64,000 nt of DNA from positions 9,375,203 through 9,439,202 of the forward strand of contig NZ_JAGINW010000001.1 in NCBI RefSeq assembly GCF_017876405.1. The letters are read 5' to 3'. The notes beneath the pieces were generated by a model. The model had not been told where the DNA came from. It searched no databases and was given only the letters and a program-made list of their open reading frames with translations. The DNA is from Kibdelosporangium banguiense (lineage in GTDB: Bacteria; Actinomycetota; Actinomycetes; Mycobacteriales; Pseudonocardiaceae). How positions within the stretch are numbered: the stretch's first letter is position 1; the number at the start of each line of letters is the position of its first letter. This document shows positions 17,084-26,710 of the stretch, piece after piece. The position numbers were made by a program, and so were the translations under genes.

Positions 17084-19012
17084 TCAAAGTCCATTGGTGC
17101 TCGGATCGTCGAAGGGGGTGCGATAGGACGGCTGCCGGTCTCGCAGGCCGAGGCACAACGTCAGGCGGATGCGGGTGGAGGGCGGCAGTTCCACTCCGAG
17201 CCATGGGCCGCCCACATCGATGGACGCTGTTGTCACTGCCGGCTGGCTGTGTCCGTAGTCGTAGAGGTCGCCGAGCCAGGACGAGTCCGCGCAGACGGTG
17301 TAGCGCGCGGAGCGGATGGTGTGTTCGGCGAACGGCCCGGCCTGCACGATGACGCAACGGCCGTGTTCGGGATCGAGGTTGATCAGGTCGACTGTGGTCG
17401 CCTCCGGTTCGATGCTGGACACGAGCGCTGCCACCGAAGGCGGAAGGCCAGGCCGCCGGTCCCGGGCGTCGTAGTAGCGCACCCGCGCCTGTTGCAGGCC
17501 TCCGTTGTAGATGACCTGCGGGCCACCCCAGGTCAGCTGTACGAGGGCTTCGGTGACCACCGGGTTGGACTGTTGCCACAGGTGAATGTCCGGCTCGGAC
17601 ACATCCGTGCCGCCGTAGCGCTCCATCCGGGCCAGCCGGTGGCGCACCTGGGCCTGCGCCGCGGCCAGGATCCGCTCGGGGTATCCGGGATTGTCCCCGG
17701 CCAGAAAGGCGAGCCACGGCTCCTCGTGACCCGCCTCCTCCTTGCTGCGAAACGATCGCACGGTGCGCCAGTCGTGACCGCTGGCCGCACACAGCCGCTC
17801 GATGCGCTCTTGATCGGCGGGCGCGGCGGAGTGATGCCACAACGCCGTGGGAATCGCCATCAGCATCGGGTTGTAGTCGAACCAGCCGTGGTCGGCGTAC
17901 CGGAGCGGAACATGCAGGGTGGACGTACGAATGTCATCGCCCAGCTGCACGATCCACCGGGACTGGAGGCTGGAGTCCGCCTCGGTGAAGGCCATGGTCT
18001 TGCCCTGCGCGACGATTTCGTCCAATGTGGATCGAACGAGGTCGAGAAAGGACTCGTCGCCGGTGGCCGCGACCACGGCCAGCGCCGCGATCGTCGCGGC
18101 CTGCCCGACGCTGTACCAGCCGTGCGGCCAGGACCAGCCATAGTGCCCGCCGTACCAGCGTCCGTCCATCAGGCCGCCGACCGTGCCATCGGGCGCGACG
18201 TTGTCGGGGATGATGCCGCCGTTGGCGTCGGCCCGTTTGCGCCATGCGCCCACATAGTCGGCGATCCAGTCCCGGTACCGGGGCAGGCCTGACAGTATCC
18301 AGGCGTTGAGCACAAGGCCGGCAGCCGCCAGATTGATCGCGGTGTCCCCGACGGCCATCCGCCGGCGCATCTCCTCGCCCAGCCTGGGGTCACGGTCGCG
18401 TTCCGGTTGGCCGGTGCCCGGTGCCAGCACCCAGTCCAGTGGGAAGCCGTACATCCGGGCTTCCTGGGGCAACCAGGGATAGGCCTCGCCGTCGAAGAGT
18501 CCTTCCCGCAGGGGATCGCTGCCGTTGTGCGGCCGGCGGATGATGCGCTGTTGCGGGTCGTAGTTGCCGTGCGCCGGGTCGACGTAGAGCTCCGCGAAGC
18601 GCAACGCCCGCCCGACCCAGCGGCCAGGCGCCGCCATGCACAGGAAGTACAGCATCAGCAGGCTTTCGCCTTGGTGAAACCAGTCGTACCCACGTTCGTA
18701 CTCGTCCTGAAGCATGCCCAGGCCGGCCAGTTGCCGGGTGACCCCTTCCCAGTGCCATTCGGACGCGGCCAGCAGGTCGTCGGCCCCGCCGAGCAGGTAG
18801 AGCTGAGGCCAGTTGAAGAACGTCTCGTAGAAATCGTCCACGCCGTCGCGCGAGGTGAGCCAGGCCTGGTAGTTCAGTTGCCCGTCCGGACCGGTGAAGT
18901 CGTGCTCGAACTGGCGCCAGGCGTGGTCGAGCAGGTCGAACAGGGCACGCTGGGAGATCGCCCAGTCCGGCGGCTCCAGCAGGGGCACCGAGGCGGTGAT
19001 GACGGGATGCAT
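17084..19012 (-). CDS. Unrecognised cytoplasmic protein of a sugar ABC operon, possibly an alpha/alpha-toroid glycosidase or lyase
   Basis: I do not recognise this 642-residue family. It has no signal peptide or membrane segment. Many helix-like blocks rich in Trp, Tyr, His and Gly (NWPQLYLLGG, YDWFHQGES, WYGGHYGWSWPHGW, DYNPMLMAIP, EEPWLAFL) resemble the helical-hairpin repeats of six-hairpin glycosidases, and a beta-rich C-terminal end follows. It lies 30 nt downstream of two sugar permease genes and 23 nt upstream of the GH54 gene, so it most likely processes the imported oligosaccharide. Catalytic residues cannot be assigned. Confidence 0.6.
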   Translation of the reverse strand: MHPVITASVPLLEPPDWAISQRALFDLLDHAWRQFEHDFTGPDGQLNYQAWLTSRDGVDDFYETFFNWPQLYLLGGADDLLAASEWHWEGVTRQLAGLGMLQDEYERGYDWFHQGESLLMLYFLCMAAPGRWVGRALRFAELYVDPAHGNYDPQQRIIRRPHNGSDPLREGLFDGEAYPWLPQEARMYGFPLDWVLAPGTGQPERDRDPRLGEEMRRRMAVGDTAINLAAAGLVLNAWILSGLPRYRDWIADYVGAWRKRADANGGIIPDNVAPDGTVGGLMDGRWYGGHYGWSWPHGWYSVGQAATIAALAVVAATGDESFLDLVRSTLDEIVAQGKTMAFTEADSSLQSRWIVQLGDDIRTSTLHVPLRYADHGWFDYNPMLMAIPTALWHHSAAPADQERIERLCAASGHDWRTVRSFRSKEEAGHEEPWLAFLAGDNPGYPERILAAAQAQVRHRLARMERYGGTDVSEPDIHLWQQSNPVVTEALVQLTWGGPQVIYNGGLQQARVRYYDARDRRPGLPPSVAALVSSIEPEATTVDLINLDPEHGRCVIVQAGPFAEHTIRSARYTVCADSSWLGDLYDYGHSQPAVTTASIDVGGPWLGVELPPSTRIRLTLCLGLRDRQPSYRTPFDDPSTNGL

Positions 19013-19042
19013 CCGGAGTTCTCCGTTCCAGGGCGGGGGCGT

Positions 19043-19987
19043 TCACTCCTTGGTCGCGCCGGCGAGCATCCCGGCTACGAGGAATCGTTGGGAGAAAAGA
19101 AAGACCACGAGTACCGGGACGATCGCCAGCAGGGTCGCCAGCGCCAGTTGCGGGCGCTGGACCGCGAGCTCGCCGACGGTCGGATTGAACTGGGGGACGT
19201 TGTTGAGCAGCTCGCCGAGCCCGACCTGGACCGGAAACTGGTCGCTGGCGGGCAACAGGACGTAGGGCAGGAAGTAGTTGGTCCAGTTGGACACGAAGCT
19301 GAGGAACCCGACCAGCGCGACCACCGGAGCGGCCAGCGGCAGGGCGACGCGGCGGAACACACCGAACTCCGAGCAGCCGTCGAGTCTGGCGGCGTCCAGC
19401 AGTTCCCTGGGCAGCGCGGTGCTGAAGAAGATGTACGCCAGATACACCCCGAACGGGTAGAACGAGTACGGCAGGATGATCGACCACATCGAGCCGATCA
19501 AGCCGACCGCGTTGAGCTCGAGGAAGAGCGACACCACCAGCGTCGCGTTGGGCATGAGCATCACGACGAGGGTGGCCACCAGCAGGGTGTGTCTGCCACG
19601 GAACTCGGTCAGTGCGAGCGCGTATCCCGCGGGGATCACCACGCACAAGGTGATCGCGAGGGCCAGGAACGAGTACAGCGCGGAGTTTCCCAGCCACTGC
19701 AGGATCACGCGATCCTGGAACGCGGTCAGCGCCTCCCAGTTGGCCAGCAGTGCCTGCCACGATCCGAAGGACAGCGGATGGTCACGCACGAGCTGGTCGT
19801 CGGTCTTGGTGGCGGCCAGCACCAGCCAAAGCACCGGAAGTGTGAACAACAGCAGGAACAACGCGAGGACCGCCGCGGACAACGGGTTCGGCACTCCGCG
19901 GCGTGGGCGCGTGGACCGGGCGCCCACGGGACGCTGCGCGGTGGCAGGGTCGCGGGCCTGGACGGGCTGCCGCACGTCAGTCGGCAT
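19043..19987 (-). CDS. Sugar ABC transporter permease (MalG/CUT1 type)
   Basis: The 314-residue inner-membrane protein has an Arg/Pro-rich cytoplasmic N-terminus, then about six hydrophobic segments (PLSAAVLALFLLLFTLPVLW; LLVATLVVMLMPNATLVV). The cytoplasmic EAA loop that docks the ATPase is DAARLDGCSEFG. It pairs with the permease at 19977-20864, whose stop it overlaps by 11 nt. No ATPase gene is present in the operon, so a shared MsiK-type ATPase encoded elsewhere probably powers the importer, as is usual for CUT1 systems of actinomycetes. Confidence 0.88.
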   Translation of the reverse strand: MPTDVRQPVQARDPATAQRPVGARSTRPRRGVPNPLSAAVLALFLLLFTLPVLWLVLAATKTDDQLVRDHPLSFGSWQALLANWEALTAFQDRVILQWLGNSALYSFLALAITLCVVIPAGYALALTEFRGRHTLLVATLVVMLMPNATLVVSLFLELNAVGLIGSMWSIILPYSFYPFGVYLAYIFFSTALPRELLDAARLDGCSEFGVFRRVALPLAAPVVALVGFLSFVSNWTNYFLPYVLLPASDQFPVQVGLGELLNNVPQFNPTVGELAVQRPQLALATLLAIVPVLVVFLFSQRFLVAGMLAGATKE

Positions 19988-20864
19988 CGAAGAACCTCGA
20001 TCTCGTGACGAACAGGCCCGCGGCGACGAGCGCGATCAGCAACAGCTCGACCGAGATGGCTGCGGCGGTGTTGACATTGTTGTTCTGGAAGGCGAAGTCG
20101 TACGAGAGCTGGTTGAGCGAGTAGTCCCGGCCGGCGACCCCGACACTCGCCTGCGACAGCAGTTGCGGCTCGACGAACAGCTGCGTCCCGCCGGCGAACG
20201 CGAGGATCACCATGTAGACGATCCATTTGCGCAGCAACGGGAGCTGGATGCGCCGCGCGGTCTGCCAGGCGCCCGCGCCGTCGATCCGGGCCGCCTCGAT
20301 GATGTCCGGCGAGATGTTGTTCAACGCCCCGTACATCACCACGATCCACCCGCCCGCGCCGGTCCAGAACGCGATGAGCGTGAACAGGACCGGCAGGTGC
20401 TCCGGCGCGACCACCTGGCCGAAGGTGTCGAATCCGAACGCACGCAACAGGAAGGCGATCGGGCTGACGGCCGGGTCGAGCAGGAACAGCCAGACCAGCA
20501 CGCTCGCCGCGCCGGCCAGGGCGCCGGGGATGTAGTACAGGAAACGCAAGGACCTGCTGATGACGCGGGAGCGCACGCGGTGCAGCAACAGTGCGAGCCC
20601 GACCACGAACATCACCAGCGTGACCAGCCAGAAGAGCAGGTAGAGCGCGACGTGCCCGACGGCCGCGGCGAACCGGAAATCGCTCGCGGCCGTGACGAAG
20701 TTCTCCCACCCGGCGAAGGTGTCGCCGGAATCGGTGAAGGCGAAGTAGAACGCGTAACCAGTCGGTACGACACCGAAGGCGACGAGTAGTACGACATAGG
20801 GGGCGACGAAAGCGTGGCCGGCGCGGACGCGCCAGCGCACCCTGCCGGCCGGCGGCGAGCTCAT
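19977..20864 (-). CDS. Sugar ABC transporter permease (MalF/CUT1 type)
   Basis: The 295-residue protein starts at ATG 20862-20864, overlapping the binding-protein stop in ATGA, which implies translational coupling. It has about six membrane segments (FVAPYVVLLVAFGVVPTGYA first) and an EAA loop EAARIDGAGAWQ. The reading frame remains open further upstream inside the binding-protein gene, but that part is out-of-frame sequence. Together with the 19043-19987 permease it forms the membrane channel. Confidence 0.88.
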   Translation of the reverse strand: MSSPPAGRVRWRVRAGHAFVAPYVVLLVAFGVVPTGYAFYFAFTDSGDTFAGWENFVTAASDFRFAAAVGHVALYLLFWLVTLVMFVVGLALLLHRVRSRVISRSLRFLYYIPGALAGAASVLVWLFLLDPAVSPIAFLLRAFGFDTFGQVVAPEHLPVLFTLIAFWTGAGGWIVVMYGALNNISPDIIEAARIDGAGAWQTARRIQLPLLRKWIVYMVILAFAGGTQLFVEPQLLSQASVGVAGRDYSLNQLSYDFAFQNNNVNTAAAISVELLLIALVAAGLFVTRSRFFDAD

Positions 20865-22219
20865 TGCTGATTGACTTGATAGCCGTCGGACCGCGCATGG
20901 TTGACGATCGCGGTCTTCCAGTCCGGAAGCATCGACACGATGGACTTGCCGGCGTTGAGACCGGGGGTGACTGTCGCCGCCCAGATCGCTTCCTGGCTGA
21001 ACTGCCCGTAACCCCACCCTGGCCACACCTGGCCCGCGGCGGCCTGCAGGGGCGCGGCGATGTCGTTGGCGTAGTACTTGGAGGTGGCCTGGTTCGCCAG
21101 CCACGTCTTGGCCGCCGGGGCGTGTGCCGGGTAGCCCGGTGCGAGCTTGCCCTGATAGTCGTCCGAGGTGGTCACCCAGGTCAGGAAGTCGGTGGCGGCC
21201 TTCAGGTTGGCACTGTGCGCGGACAACAGCCAGGTACCGCCGCCGACGTTGCCGACCGACGGCTTGTCGTCGCCGGACCACTGCGGCATCGGGGCGACCG
21301 CGATCTGGCCCGCGGGAACCTTGAACGCCTCCTGGAAGAGCGCACCGCCGTACCACGCCGGGCCGGGCATCATGAGGATCTTGTCGGCGTAGTTCTTGCC
21401 GAAGTCCGAACTGAACACGCTGCTTGTGGACAGCGTTTTGTTCGTGATCAGCGTGTCGAGCAGCGACGCCATCCGGGTGCAGGTCGCACTGGTGGTGTCC
21501 ACGGTGACCGCTTTGGGCCCGGTGATCTGGTTGGCGCCGCACTTGCCGGCCCACAGGTAGATCTCCGGGGTGAACGTGTCGCCCGCGGAACCCACCAGGT
21601 AGCCAGGGTGTTCGGCGGCGAGTTTCTTACCGATGTCCTCGTACTGGTCCCAGGTGGTGGGAACCTGGTAACCCCACTGCTGCATCAGGGACGCGTTGTA
21701 CCAGAGCACGGTCTGGGACAGATCGTTGCGCAGGCAGTAAAGCGTGCCGTCGACCATGCATGGGTCGTTGGCACCGTGCGCCCAGCCGTCGAGAACCTGC
21801 TGCGGGAGGAGCCCTTTGTTCAGCGGTGCGGTGAACTTCGCCTGCACGGCCCAGGTGGCCTCGTTGTTCTGCGAGCTGAAGACCACATCAGGCCAGCCAC
21901 TGCCGGTCCGGTTGAACAGACTCACCTTGGTCTGCAGGTAGTTCGAACCGTTGGCGTCACCGTCGTACGTGACGATGTCCATCGGCACCGAAGGGTTCTG
22001 CTTCTGGTACAGCTGTGCGGCGGCCAGGCGTGTGGAATCCACCCATACCGTCAGCTTGCCGCCGGTCTGCTCCACCGGCTTGAACTCGTTCTGGGGACTG
22101 GCAGTCCCGCCGCTGTTACCACACCCGGCCAAGACGAGTGCGGCGATGCTCGCCGGCAACGCGACCCGCCACCGGCCACTGCCCCGACTTCGTGTGCCGC
22201 CAGCATCGGCCTTCGTCAT
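20861..22219 (-). CDS. Sugar ABC transporter substrate-binding lipoprotein
   Basis: The 452-residue protein has a lipobox LVLAGCG after a basic N-terminus, so it is anchored outside the membrane. The remainder matches family 1 solute-binding proteins (GKLTVWVDSTRLAAAQLYQK; DVVFSSQNNEATW; LWYNASLMQQWGYQVPTTWD). It captures an oligosaccharide for the two downstream permeases. It is the first gene of the importer operon and diverges from the GntR regulator. Confidence 0.9.
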   Translation of the reverse strand: MTKADAGGTRSRGSGRWRVALPASIAALVLAGCGNSGGTASPQNEFKPVEQTGGKLTVWVDSTRLAAAQLYQKQNPSVPMDIVTYDGDANGSNYLQTKVSLFNRTGSGWPDVVFSSQNNEATWAVQAKFTAPLNKGLLPQQVLDGWAHGANDPCMVDGTLYCLRNDLSQTVLWYNASLMQQWGYQVPTTWDQYEDIGKKLAAEHPGYLVGSAGDTFTPEIYLWAGKCGANQITGPKAVTVDTTSATCTRMASLLDTLITNKTLSTSSVFSSDFGKNYADKILMMPGPAWYGGALFQEAFKVPAGQIAVAPMPQWSGDDKPSVGNVGGGTWLLSAHSANLKAATDFLTWVTTSDDYQGKLAPGYPAHAPAAKTWLANQATSKYYANDIAAPLQAAAGQVWPGWGYGQFSQEAIWAATVTPGLNAGKSIVSMLPDWKTAIVNHARSDGYQVNQQ

Positions 22220-22557
22220 GAGCTACTCCACTACGTTGTGGCGCCCGGCCAGCCGAAGCGTCACGGGCGAAAGCTGCCAGCATGTGTATGACTTACCCTG
22301 ACCAAAAGACGTACAATCGCCGTGTTGTCTAAACCTATCGGTCACCGTGGGGGGAGAATTTCGACCCTTAGATCACACATAACAACGATCAGGAGGCCTG
22401 ACGTCAAGAGATAAGCCTGACTAATCGCCCGATCTTCTCAGCCGTGCGCACCCAACTGCCGCCGCCAGGTGAGCACGTCAAGACCGCAGTTGTACGGTCT
22501 AACCGGCCCCGACTGATGAGCCATGCTCTTGCTCGGCGGTCCCGCACTGTAGGAGGC
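22220..22557. promoter_or_regulatory. Divergent promoter region, ABC importer / GntR regulator
   Basis: These 338 nt hold no gene. Candidate regulator contacts are the similar blocks TTGTCTAAACC (about 22323-22333) and CGGTCTAACCGG (about 22495-22506), and the opposed blocks GACGTACAAT and GTTGTACGGTC flanking the same area. Assignment to the GntR protein is inference only. Confidence 0.4.
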
Positions 22558-23331
22558 ATGCAGGTGGACAGCACGTCCCTTCCGGCCAGTACCAGCGATT
22601 CCACGCGGGAACAGGACGCCGGTTCGTACAAACCCGGCTACGAACTGGTGGCTGAACGGATCCTCGAACTCATCGCCGAGTCGCGGCTGCAGCCGGGCGA
22701 CCGGATGCCCACCGAGAAAGAACTCGCCGAGCGGCTGGGTGCCTCACGCACCATGGTCCGGGAAGCGGTCAAGACGCTGTCGGCGATCGGCCGGGTCAAG
22801 GCCCAGAAAGGCCGGGGACTCTACGTCGGGAACGACGACGGGATGCTGGGTTCGGCCCGCTGGGGCGGCTTCTTTCTGCCCACCGACCTCGACCACATCT
22901 ACATGCTCTTCGAGTTCCGCCAGGTCCAGGAGACCGCAGCGAGCCGGCTGGCCGCGACCCGCGCGACGCCCGCCGAACTGCGGGCCATCGAAGCCGCTGC
23001 CGAGACCTGCCGCGAGGGCCACCTGACCGGGCAGACTGCCCTGTTCGAACGCGGTGACGACGACTTCCACCTCGGCATCGCCGCGGCGTCGCACAACGAG
23101 TTCCTGGTGGCTTCGGTGCGCGAGGCCCGCCGATTGCAGAGCCAGTCCAGCGCCATCGGCCTGAGCGGCACCGTCGGCGGCCACGCCGAGGAAGCGATCG
23201 AGGAACACGCGGCGATCTACCGGGCGATCCGCGACGGCGATCCGCAAGCGGCGGCCCAGGCCGCCGCTGTGCACCTGGACAACACTCTCAAGGACTACCG
23301 CAGGGAGATTCAGCGCCGCGTCTTCGGCTGA
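22558..23331 (+). CDS. GntR-family regulator, FadR subfamily (FCD domain)
   Basis: The 257-residue protein has an N-terminal winged helix at about 25-90 (DRMPTEKELAERLGASRTMV) and an all-helical FCD effector domain (EFRQVQETAASRLAA; DDDFHLGIAAASHN; EEHAAIYRAIRDGD) with the Asp/His metal-site pattern of the family. It probably represses the divergent importer operon and is released by a sugar acid or related ligand. ATG 22558 is given, but GTG 22564 has the better distance (7 nt) from AGGAGG. Confidence 0.88.
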   Translation: MQVDSTSLPASTSDSTREQDAGSYKPGYELVAERILELIAESRLQPGDRMPTEKELAERLGASRTMVREAVKTLSAIGRVKAQKGRGLYVGNDDGMLGSARWGGFFLPTDLDHIYMLFEFRQVQETAASRLAATRATPAELRAIEAAAETCREGHLTGQTALFERGDDDFHLGIAAASHNEFLVASVREARRLQSQSSAIGLSGTVGGHAEEAIEEHAAIYRAIRDGDPQAAAQAAAVHLDNTLKDYRREIQRRVFG

Positions 23332-23382
23332 ACCTTCCGCAAGCCTGCTCTTGTGCGGTCGCGCTGGGTCACCCTATGTTTC

Positions 23383-23396
23383 TGGGAGCGCTCCCA
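23383..23396. promoter_or_regulatory. CebR box TGGGAGCGCTCCCA upstream of the GH9 cellulase
   Basis: This perfect 14-bp palindrome is identical to the CebR operator of streptomycetes, where the LacI-family repressor CebR is released by cellobiose or cellotriose. It lies 45 bp before the GH9 start codon, in the expected promoter position. Confidence 0.85.
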
Positions 23397-23440
23397 GAAG
23401 CAATGCCGACCGTCAGAGCAGACGGAGGAGACCCAGTCCG

Positions 23441-26329
23441 ATGAGATCTCTTGCCCCTCGCCGCTGGCGCCGCCACGCCACCGCAACCCTCGCCCTGGTA
23501 GCCGTCACGGGCGCACTCGCCACCGGCACCGCCCAGGCTGCCAACTACGAACGGATTGTCAATGGCACCTTCAGCGCCGGCACGGCCGACCAGTGGTGGG
23601 CGAGCACCGGAGTGACCAACCGCGTCGCCAACGGCGAGCTGTGCGCGTCGGTCACCGGCGGCACGACCAACCCCTGGGACGCCTTGATCGGCGAGAACGG
23701 CGTGCCGTTCGAAACCGGGCAGCAGTACACAATGTCCTTCGACGCCTACGCCACCACGCCCCAGCCGGTCGCGGCCAACGCGGGCGAGGGGGTCAGCCCG
23801 TACCGCGCGATCGCGCGGCAGGAATTTCAGCTGACCACGAGCAAGCAGCGGTACTCGTTCACGTTCACCTCCGGGCTGGACTTCCCGGACGCGGGCAACG
23901 GCCAGATCACGTTCCAGCTCGGCGGCCGTGCGGCCGGCAACACCATCTGCGTGGACAACATCTCGTTGATCGGCGGCGTGATCCCGCCCGGAGGTCCAGG
24001 CGCACCGACCAAAAAGGTCCAGGTCGATCAGGTCGCGTACGTACCAGGCCTGGCGAAGCACGCCACCCTCGTGTCCAACGCGACCGCCGCGCAGACGTGG
24101 ACGCTGAAGAACTCCGCAGGTGCGACAGTCGCCACTGGCCGGACCACCCCGAAGGGCGTCGACACGCTGTCCGGGGACTCGGTGCACCTGATCGACTTCT
24201 CCTCCTATGACACCGCGGGCACGGGCTATACACTCGCCGTCGGCGCGGACACCAGCTTCCCGTTCGACATCTCCGCCAACCCGATCAAGAAACTGCGGTA
24301 CGACTCGCTGGCGTTCTTCTACCACCAGCGCAGCGGTATCGCGATCGACGCGCAGTACGTCGGCGCCACGTACGCGCGGCCTGCCGGCCACCTCAACGTC
24401 GCGCCCAACCAAGGCGACAACAACGTGCCCTGCCGGTCCGATCTGAACTGCGGCTACACACTGGACGTGCGCGGCGGCTGGTACGACGCGGGCGACCACG
24501 GCAAGTACGTCGTCAACGGCGGCATTTCAGCGTGGCAGGTGCTCAACACCTACGAGCGCGCCAAACTGATCGGCGACGCCGCCGCACTCGGCGACGGCAA
24601 GCTCGCCATCCCGGAGAAGGCCAACGGGGTGCCCGACATCCTCGACGAGGCCCGCTGGGAGGTCGACTTCCTGCTGAAGATGCAGGCGCCCAACGGCATG
24701 GTGCACCACAAGATCCATGATGCGAACTGGACGGCCCTGCCCACATTGCCGCATCAGGACAACCAGGCCCGCAGGCTGTCGGCGACCAGCACCGCGGCGA
24801 CGCTGAACATGGCAGCGGTCGCGGCACAGTCAGCCCGCATCTACAAGACGATCGACCCGGCGTTCTCGGCCAAGGCCCTTGCCGCGGCGACGAAGGCGTA
24901 CGCGGCAGCGAAGGCGAACCCGAACAAGATCGCCGACCCGAACGACAGCACCGGTGGCGGCGCGTACAGCGACAACGTGCTGACCGACGAGTTCTACTGG
25001 GCCGCAGCGGAAATGTACGCGACCACCGGCGAGGCATCCTACCGCGCGGACGTGACCAGCTCGTCCCTCTACAAGGGACAGTCCGTTACCGACCGCGGTT
25101 ACGACTGGGGCTCCACCGGCCCGATGGGCGACATCACACTCGCGCTGGTGCCCAACGGCCTGCCGGCACAGGACATCTCGGCGATCAAGTCGGCCTTCGT
25201 GGCCACCGCCGACAAACACCTGAACCAGATGGCGTCACTGGCGTACCCCGCGCCGTACCGCGAGCCCGACGGCACATACGTGTGGGGATCGAACGGCCTG
25301 GTCGCCAACAACGCATCGGTGCTCGCGTTGGCGTACGACTTCACTGGCGCGGCCAAGTACCGCGAGGGCGTGTTCGAGGCACTGCACTACCTGTTCGGCC
25401 GCAACCCGGTGAGCTACTCCTACGTCAGCGGGTACGGCGGGCAGCCGGTGCGCAACGTCCACCACCGGCACTGGGCCAACCAGCTCAACTCGACGCTGCC
25501 CATCGCGCCGCCCGGCGTGCTCTCCGGTGGCCCCAACAGCGGGTTGCAGGACCCCATTGCCGCGCGCATGCTTCAGGGCTGCAAGCCACAGAAGTGCTTT
25601 GTGGACCACATCGAGGCGTACTCGCTCAACGAGGTCACAGTCAACTGGAACTCGGCGCTGGCGTGGATCGCCAACTGGGCGGCGGAGAAGTCAGGCACGC
25701 CGACCCCGCCTGACAACACTCCCCCGACCACGCCGGGCACCCCGGTGGCGTCCAACGTCACCAGCTCGGGCGTGACACTGACCTGGACCGCGTCCAGCGA
25801 CCCGGAAAGCGGTGTCAGGGACTACGACGTCATCTCGATCGAGGGCGACACCCAACGCGTGGTCACCACCGTCACCGGCACGTCCGCGACACTGACCGGG
25901 CTGCGGCCGAACACCGCGTATCGGTTCGCCGTGCAGGCGCGCAACGGGGCTGATCTCAAGTCCGCGCTCTCCGGCGCGGTCCCGGTGACCACCAAACTGG
26001 ACACCGGCGGGACGTACTGCAAGATCGCCTATCAGGCGAACACGTGGAGCACCGGGCTGACCGCGAACATCACCATCACCAACACCAGCGGCGCGGAGTG
26101 GAGTTCGTGGACGCTCGGGTTCACCTGGCCCGGCAGCCAGAAGATCACCCAGGGATGGTCGGCGGCCTGGACCCAGACCGGCGCCGCGGTGACCGCGACC
26201 GCCATGTCGTACAACAGCCGCGTCCCGGCCGGCGGTTCGGTCCAGACCGGATTCAACGCCTCATCGACGCCACCGCATTCGGAACCGACCGCCTTCACGG
26301 TCAACGGTCAGCCCTGTTCGAAGGGCTGA
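23441..26329 (+). CDS. Secreted GH9 endoglucanase with CBM4/9, Ig-like, FN3 and CBM2 domains
   Basis: The 962-residue product has a signal peptide (cleavage near AQA-AN). In order: a CBM4/9 jelly roll (about 30-180; YERIVNGTFSAG), an Ig-like CelD N-domain (about 195-285), the GH9 alpha/alpha barrel (about 286-750), an FN3 domain (about 770-855) and a CBM2 (about 860-962). The GH9 part has GGWYDAGDHGKYV (catalytic-base aspartates), the HHRHW signature and the proton donor Glu in SLNEVTVNWNS. GGAGGAG precedes ATG 23441. A CebR box upstream predicts induction by cello-oligosaccharides. Confidence 0.94.
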   Translation: MRSLAPRRWRRHATATLALVAVTGALATGTAQAANYERIVNGTFSAGTADQWWASTGVTNRVANGELCASVTGGTTNPWDALIGENGVPFETGQQYTMSFDAYATTPQPVAANAGEGVSPYRAIARQEFQLTTSKQRYSFTFTSGLDFPDAGNGQITFQLGGRAAGNTICVDNISLIGGVIPPGGPGAPTKKVQVDQVAYVPGLAKHATLVSNATAAQTWTLKNSAGATVATGRTTPKGVDTLSGDSVHLIDFSSYDTAGTGYTLAVGADTSFPFDISANPIKKLRYDSLAFFYHQRSGIAIDAQYVGATYARPAGHLNVAPNQGDNNVPCRSDLNCGYTLDVRGGWYDAGDHGKYVVNGGISAWQVLNTYERAKLIGDAAALGDGKLAIPEKANGVPDILDEARWEVDFLLKMQAPNGMVHHKIHDANWTALPTLPHQDNQARRLSATSTAATLNMAAVAAQSARIYKTIDPAFSAKALAAATKAYAAAKANPNKIADPNDSTGGGAYSDNVLTDEFYWAAAEMYATTGEASYRADVTSSSLYKGQSVTDRGYDWGSTGPMGDITLALVPNGLPAQDISAIKSAFVATADKHLNQMASLAYPAPYREPDGTYVWGSNGLVANNASVLALAYDFTGAAKYREGVFEALHYLFGRNPVSYSYVSGYGGQPVRNVHHRHWANQLNSTLPIAPPGVLSGGPNSGLQDPIAARMLQGCKPQKCFVDHIEAYSLNEVTVNWNSALAWIANWAAEKSGTPTPPDNTPPTTPGTPVASNVTSSGVTLTWTASSDPESGVRDYDVISIEGDTQRVVTTVTGTSATLTGLRPNTAYRFAVQARNGADLKSALSGAVPVTTKLDTGGTYCKIAYQANTWSTGLTANITITNTSGAEWSSWTLGFTWPGSQKITQGWSAAWTQTGAAVTATAMSYNSRVPAGGSVQTGFNASSTPPHSEPTAFTVNGQPCSKG

Positions 26330-26337
26330 CCTGAAAG

Positions 26338-26378
26338 CACCGGGTCGCCGAGCGTCTTGCGTGCTCGGCGACCCGGTG
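26338..26378. terminator. Strong hairpin terminator after the GH9 gene
   Basis: A perfect 16-bp stem CACCGGGTCGCCGAGC (26338-26353) pairs with 26363-26378 around a 9-nt loop, 9 nt after the cellulase stop. Confidence 0.85.
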
Positions 26379-26477
26379 TCATGGTGACCTACCTGGGCTC
26401 GGGGTCGACGGTGCCGTTCAGCGCCCCGCACCGATCAGCGTGATCGTTTCAGGCTGTACGGCCATCCACGGACTGAC

Positions 26478-26672
26478 TCATGCCTCCAGCGAGAGGGCCT
26501 GGCTGGGGCACACGCGTGCCGCTTCCCGGGCCTTCTCGACCAGTTCGCCCTCCGGCTTCTCGTTCAGCACGATGATTGTGCCGTCGTTCTCGCTCTGGTC
26601 GAACAGCGCGGGCTCAGTGAGCACACACTGTCCGGCACCGACGCACCTGCCGGTGTCCGCGATGATCCTCAT
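26478..26672 (-). CDS. Small [3Fe-4S]-type ferredoxin, partner of the P450
   Basis: The 64-residue protein (ATG 26672, AGGAGG eight bases upstream) has Cys10, Cys16 and Cys55 in the C-x5-C...C-P pattern (GRCVGAGQCV; RVCPSQAL) of the single-cluster ferredoxins that feed electrons to actinobacterial P450s. It starts 38 nt after the P450 stop, so the two are co-transcribed. Confidence 0.92.
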   Translation of the reverse strand: MRIIADTGRCVGAGQCVLTEPALFDQSENDGTIIVLNEKPEGELVEKAREAARVCPSQALSLEA

Positions 26673-26710
26673 GGCCCTGTCCTCCTGAGGTGGGGATGGC
26701 AGTTCGTCCG

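Noticed and set aside
18407..20008. 533-codon plus-strand open frame across the ABC permease genes
   Set aside because: Composition is typical of an antisense shadow (Arg/Gln/Glu-rich, no domain); the minus strand has clear permeases.
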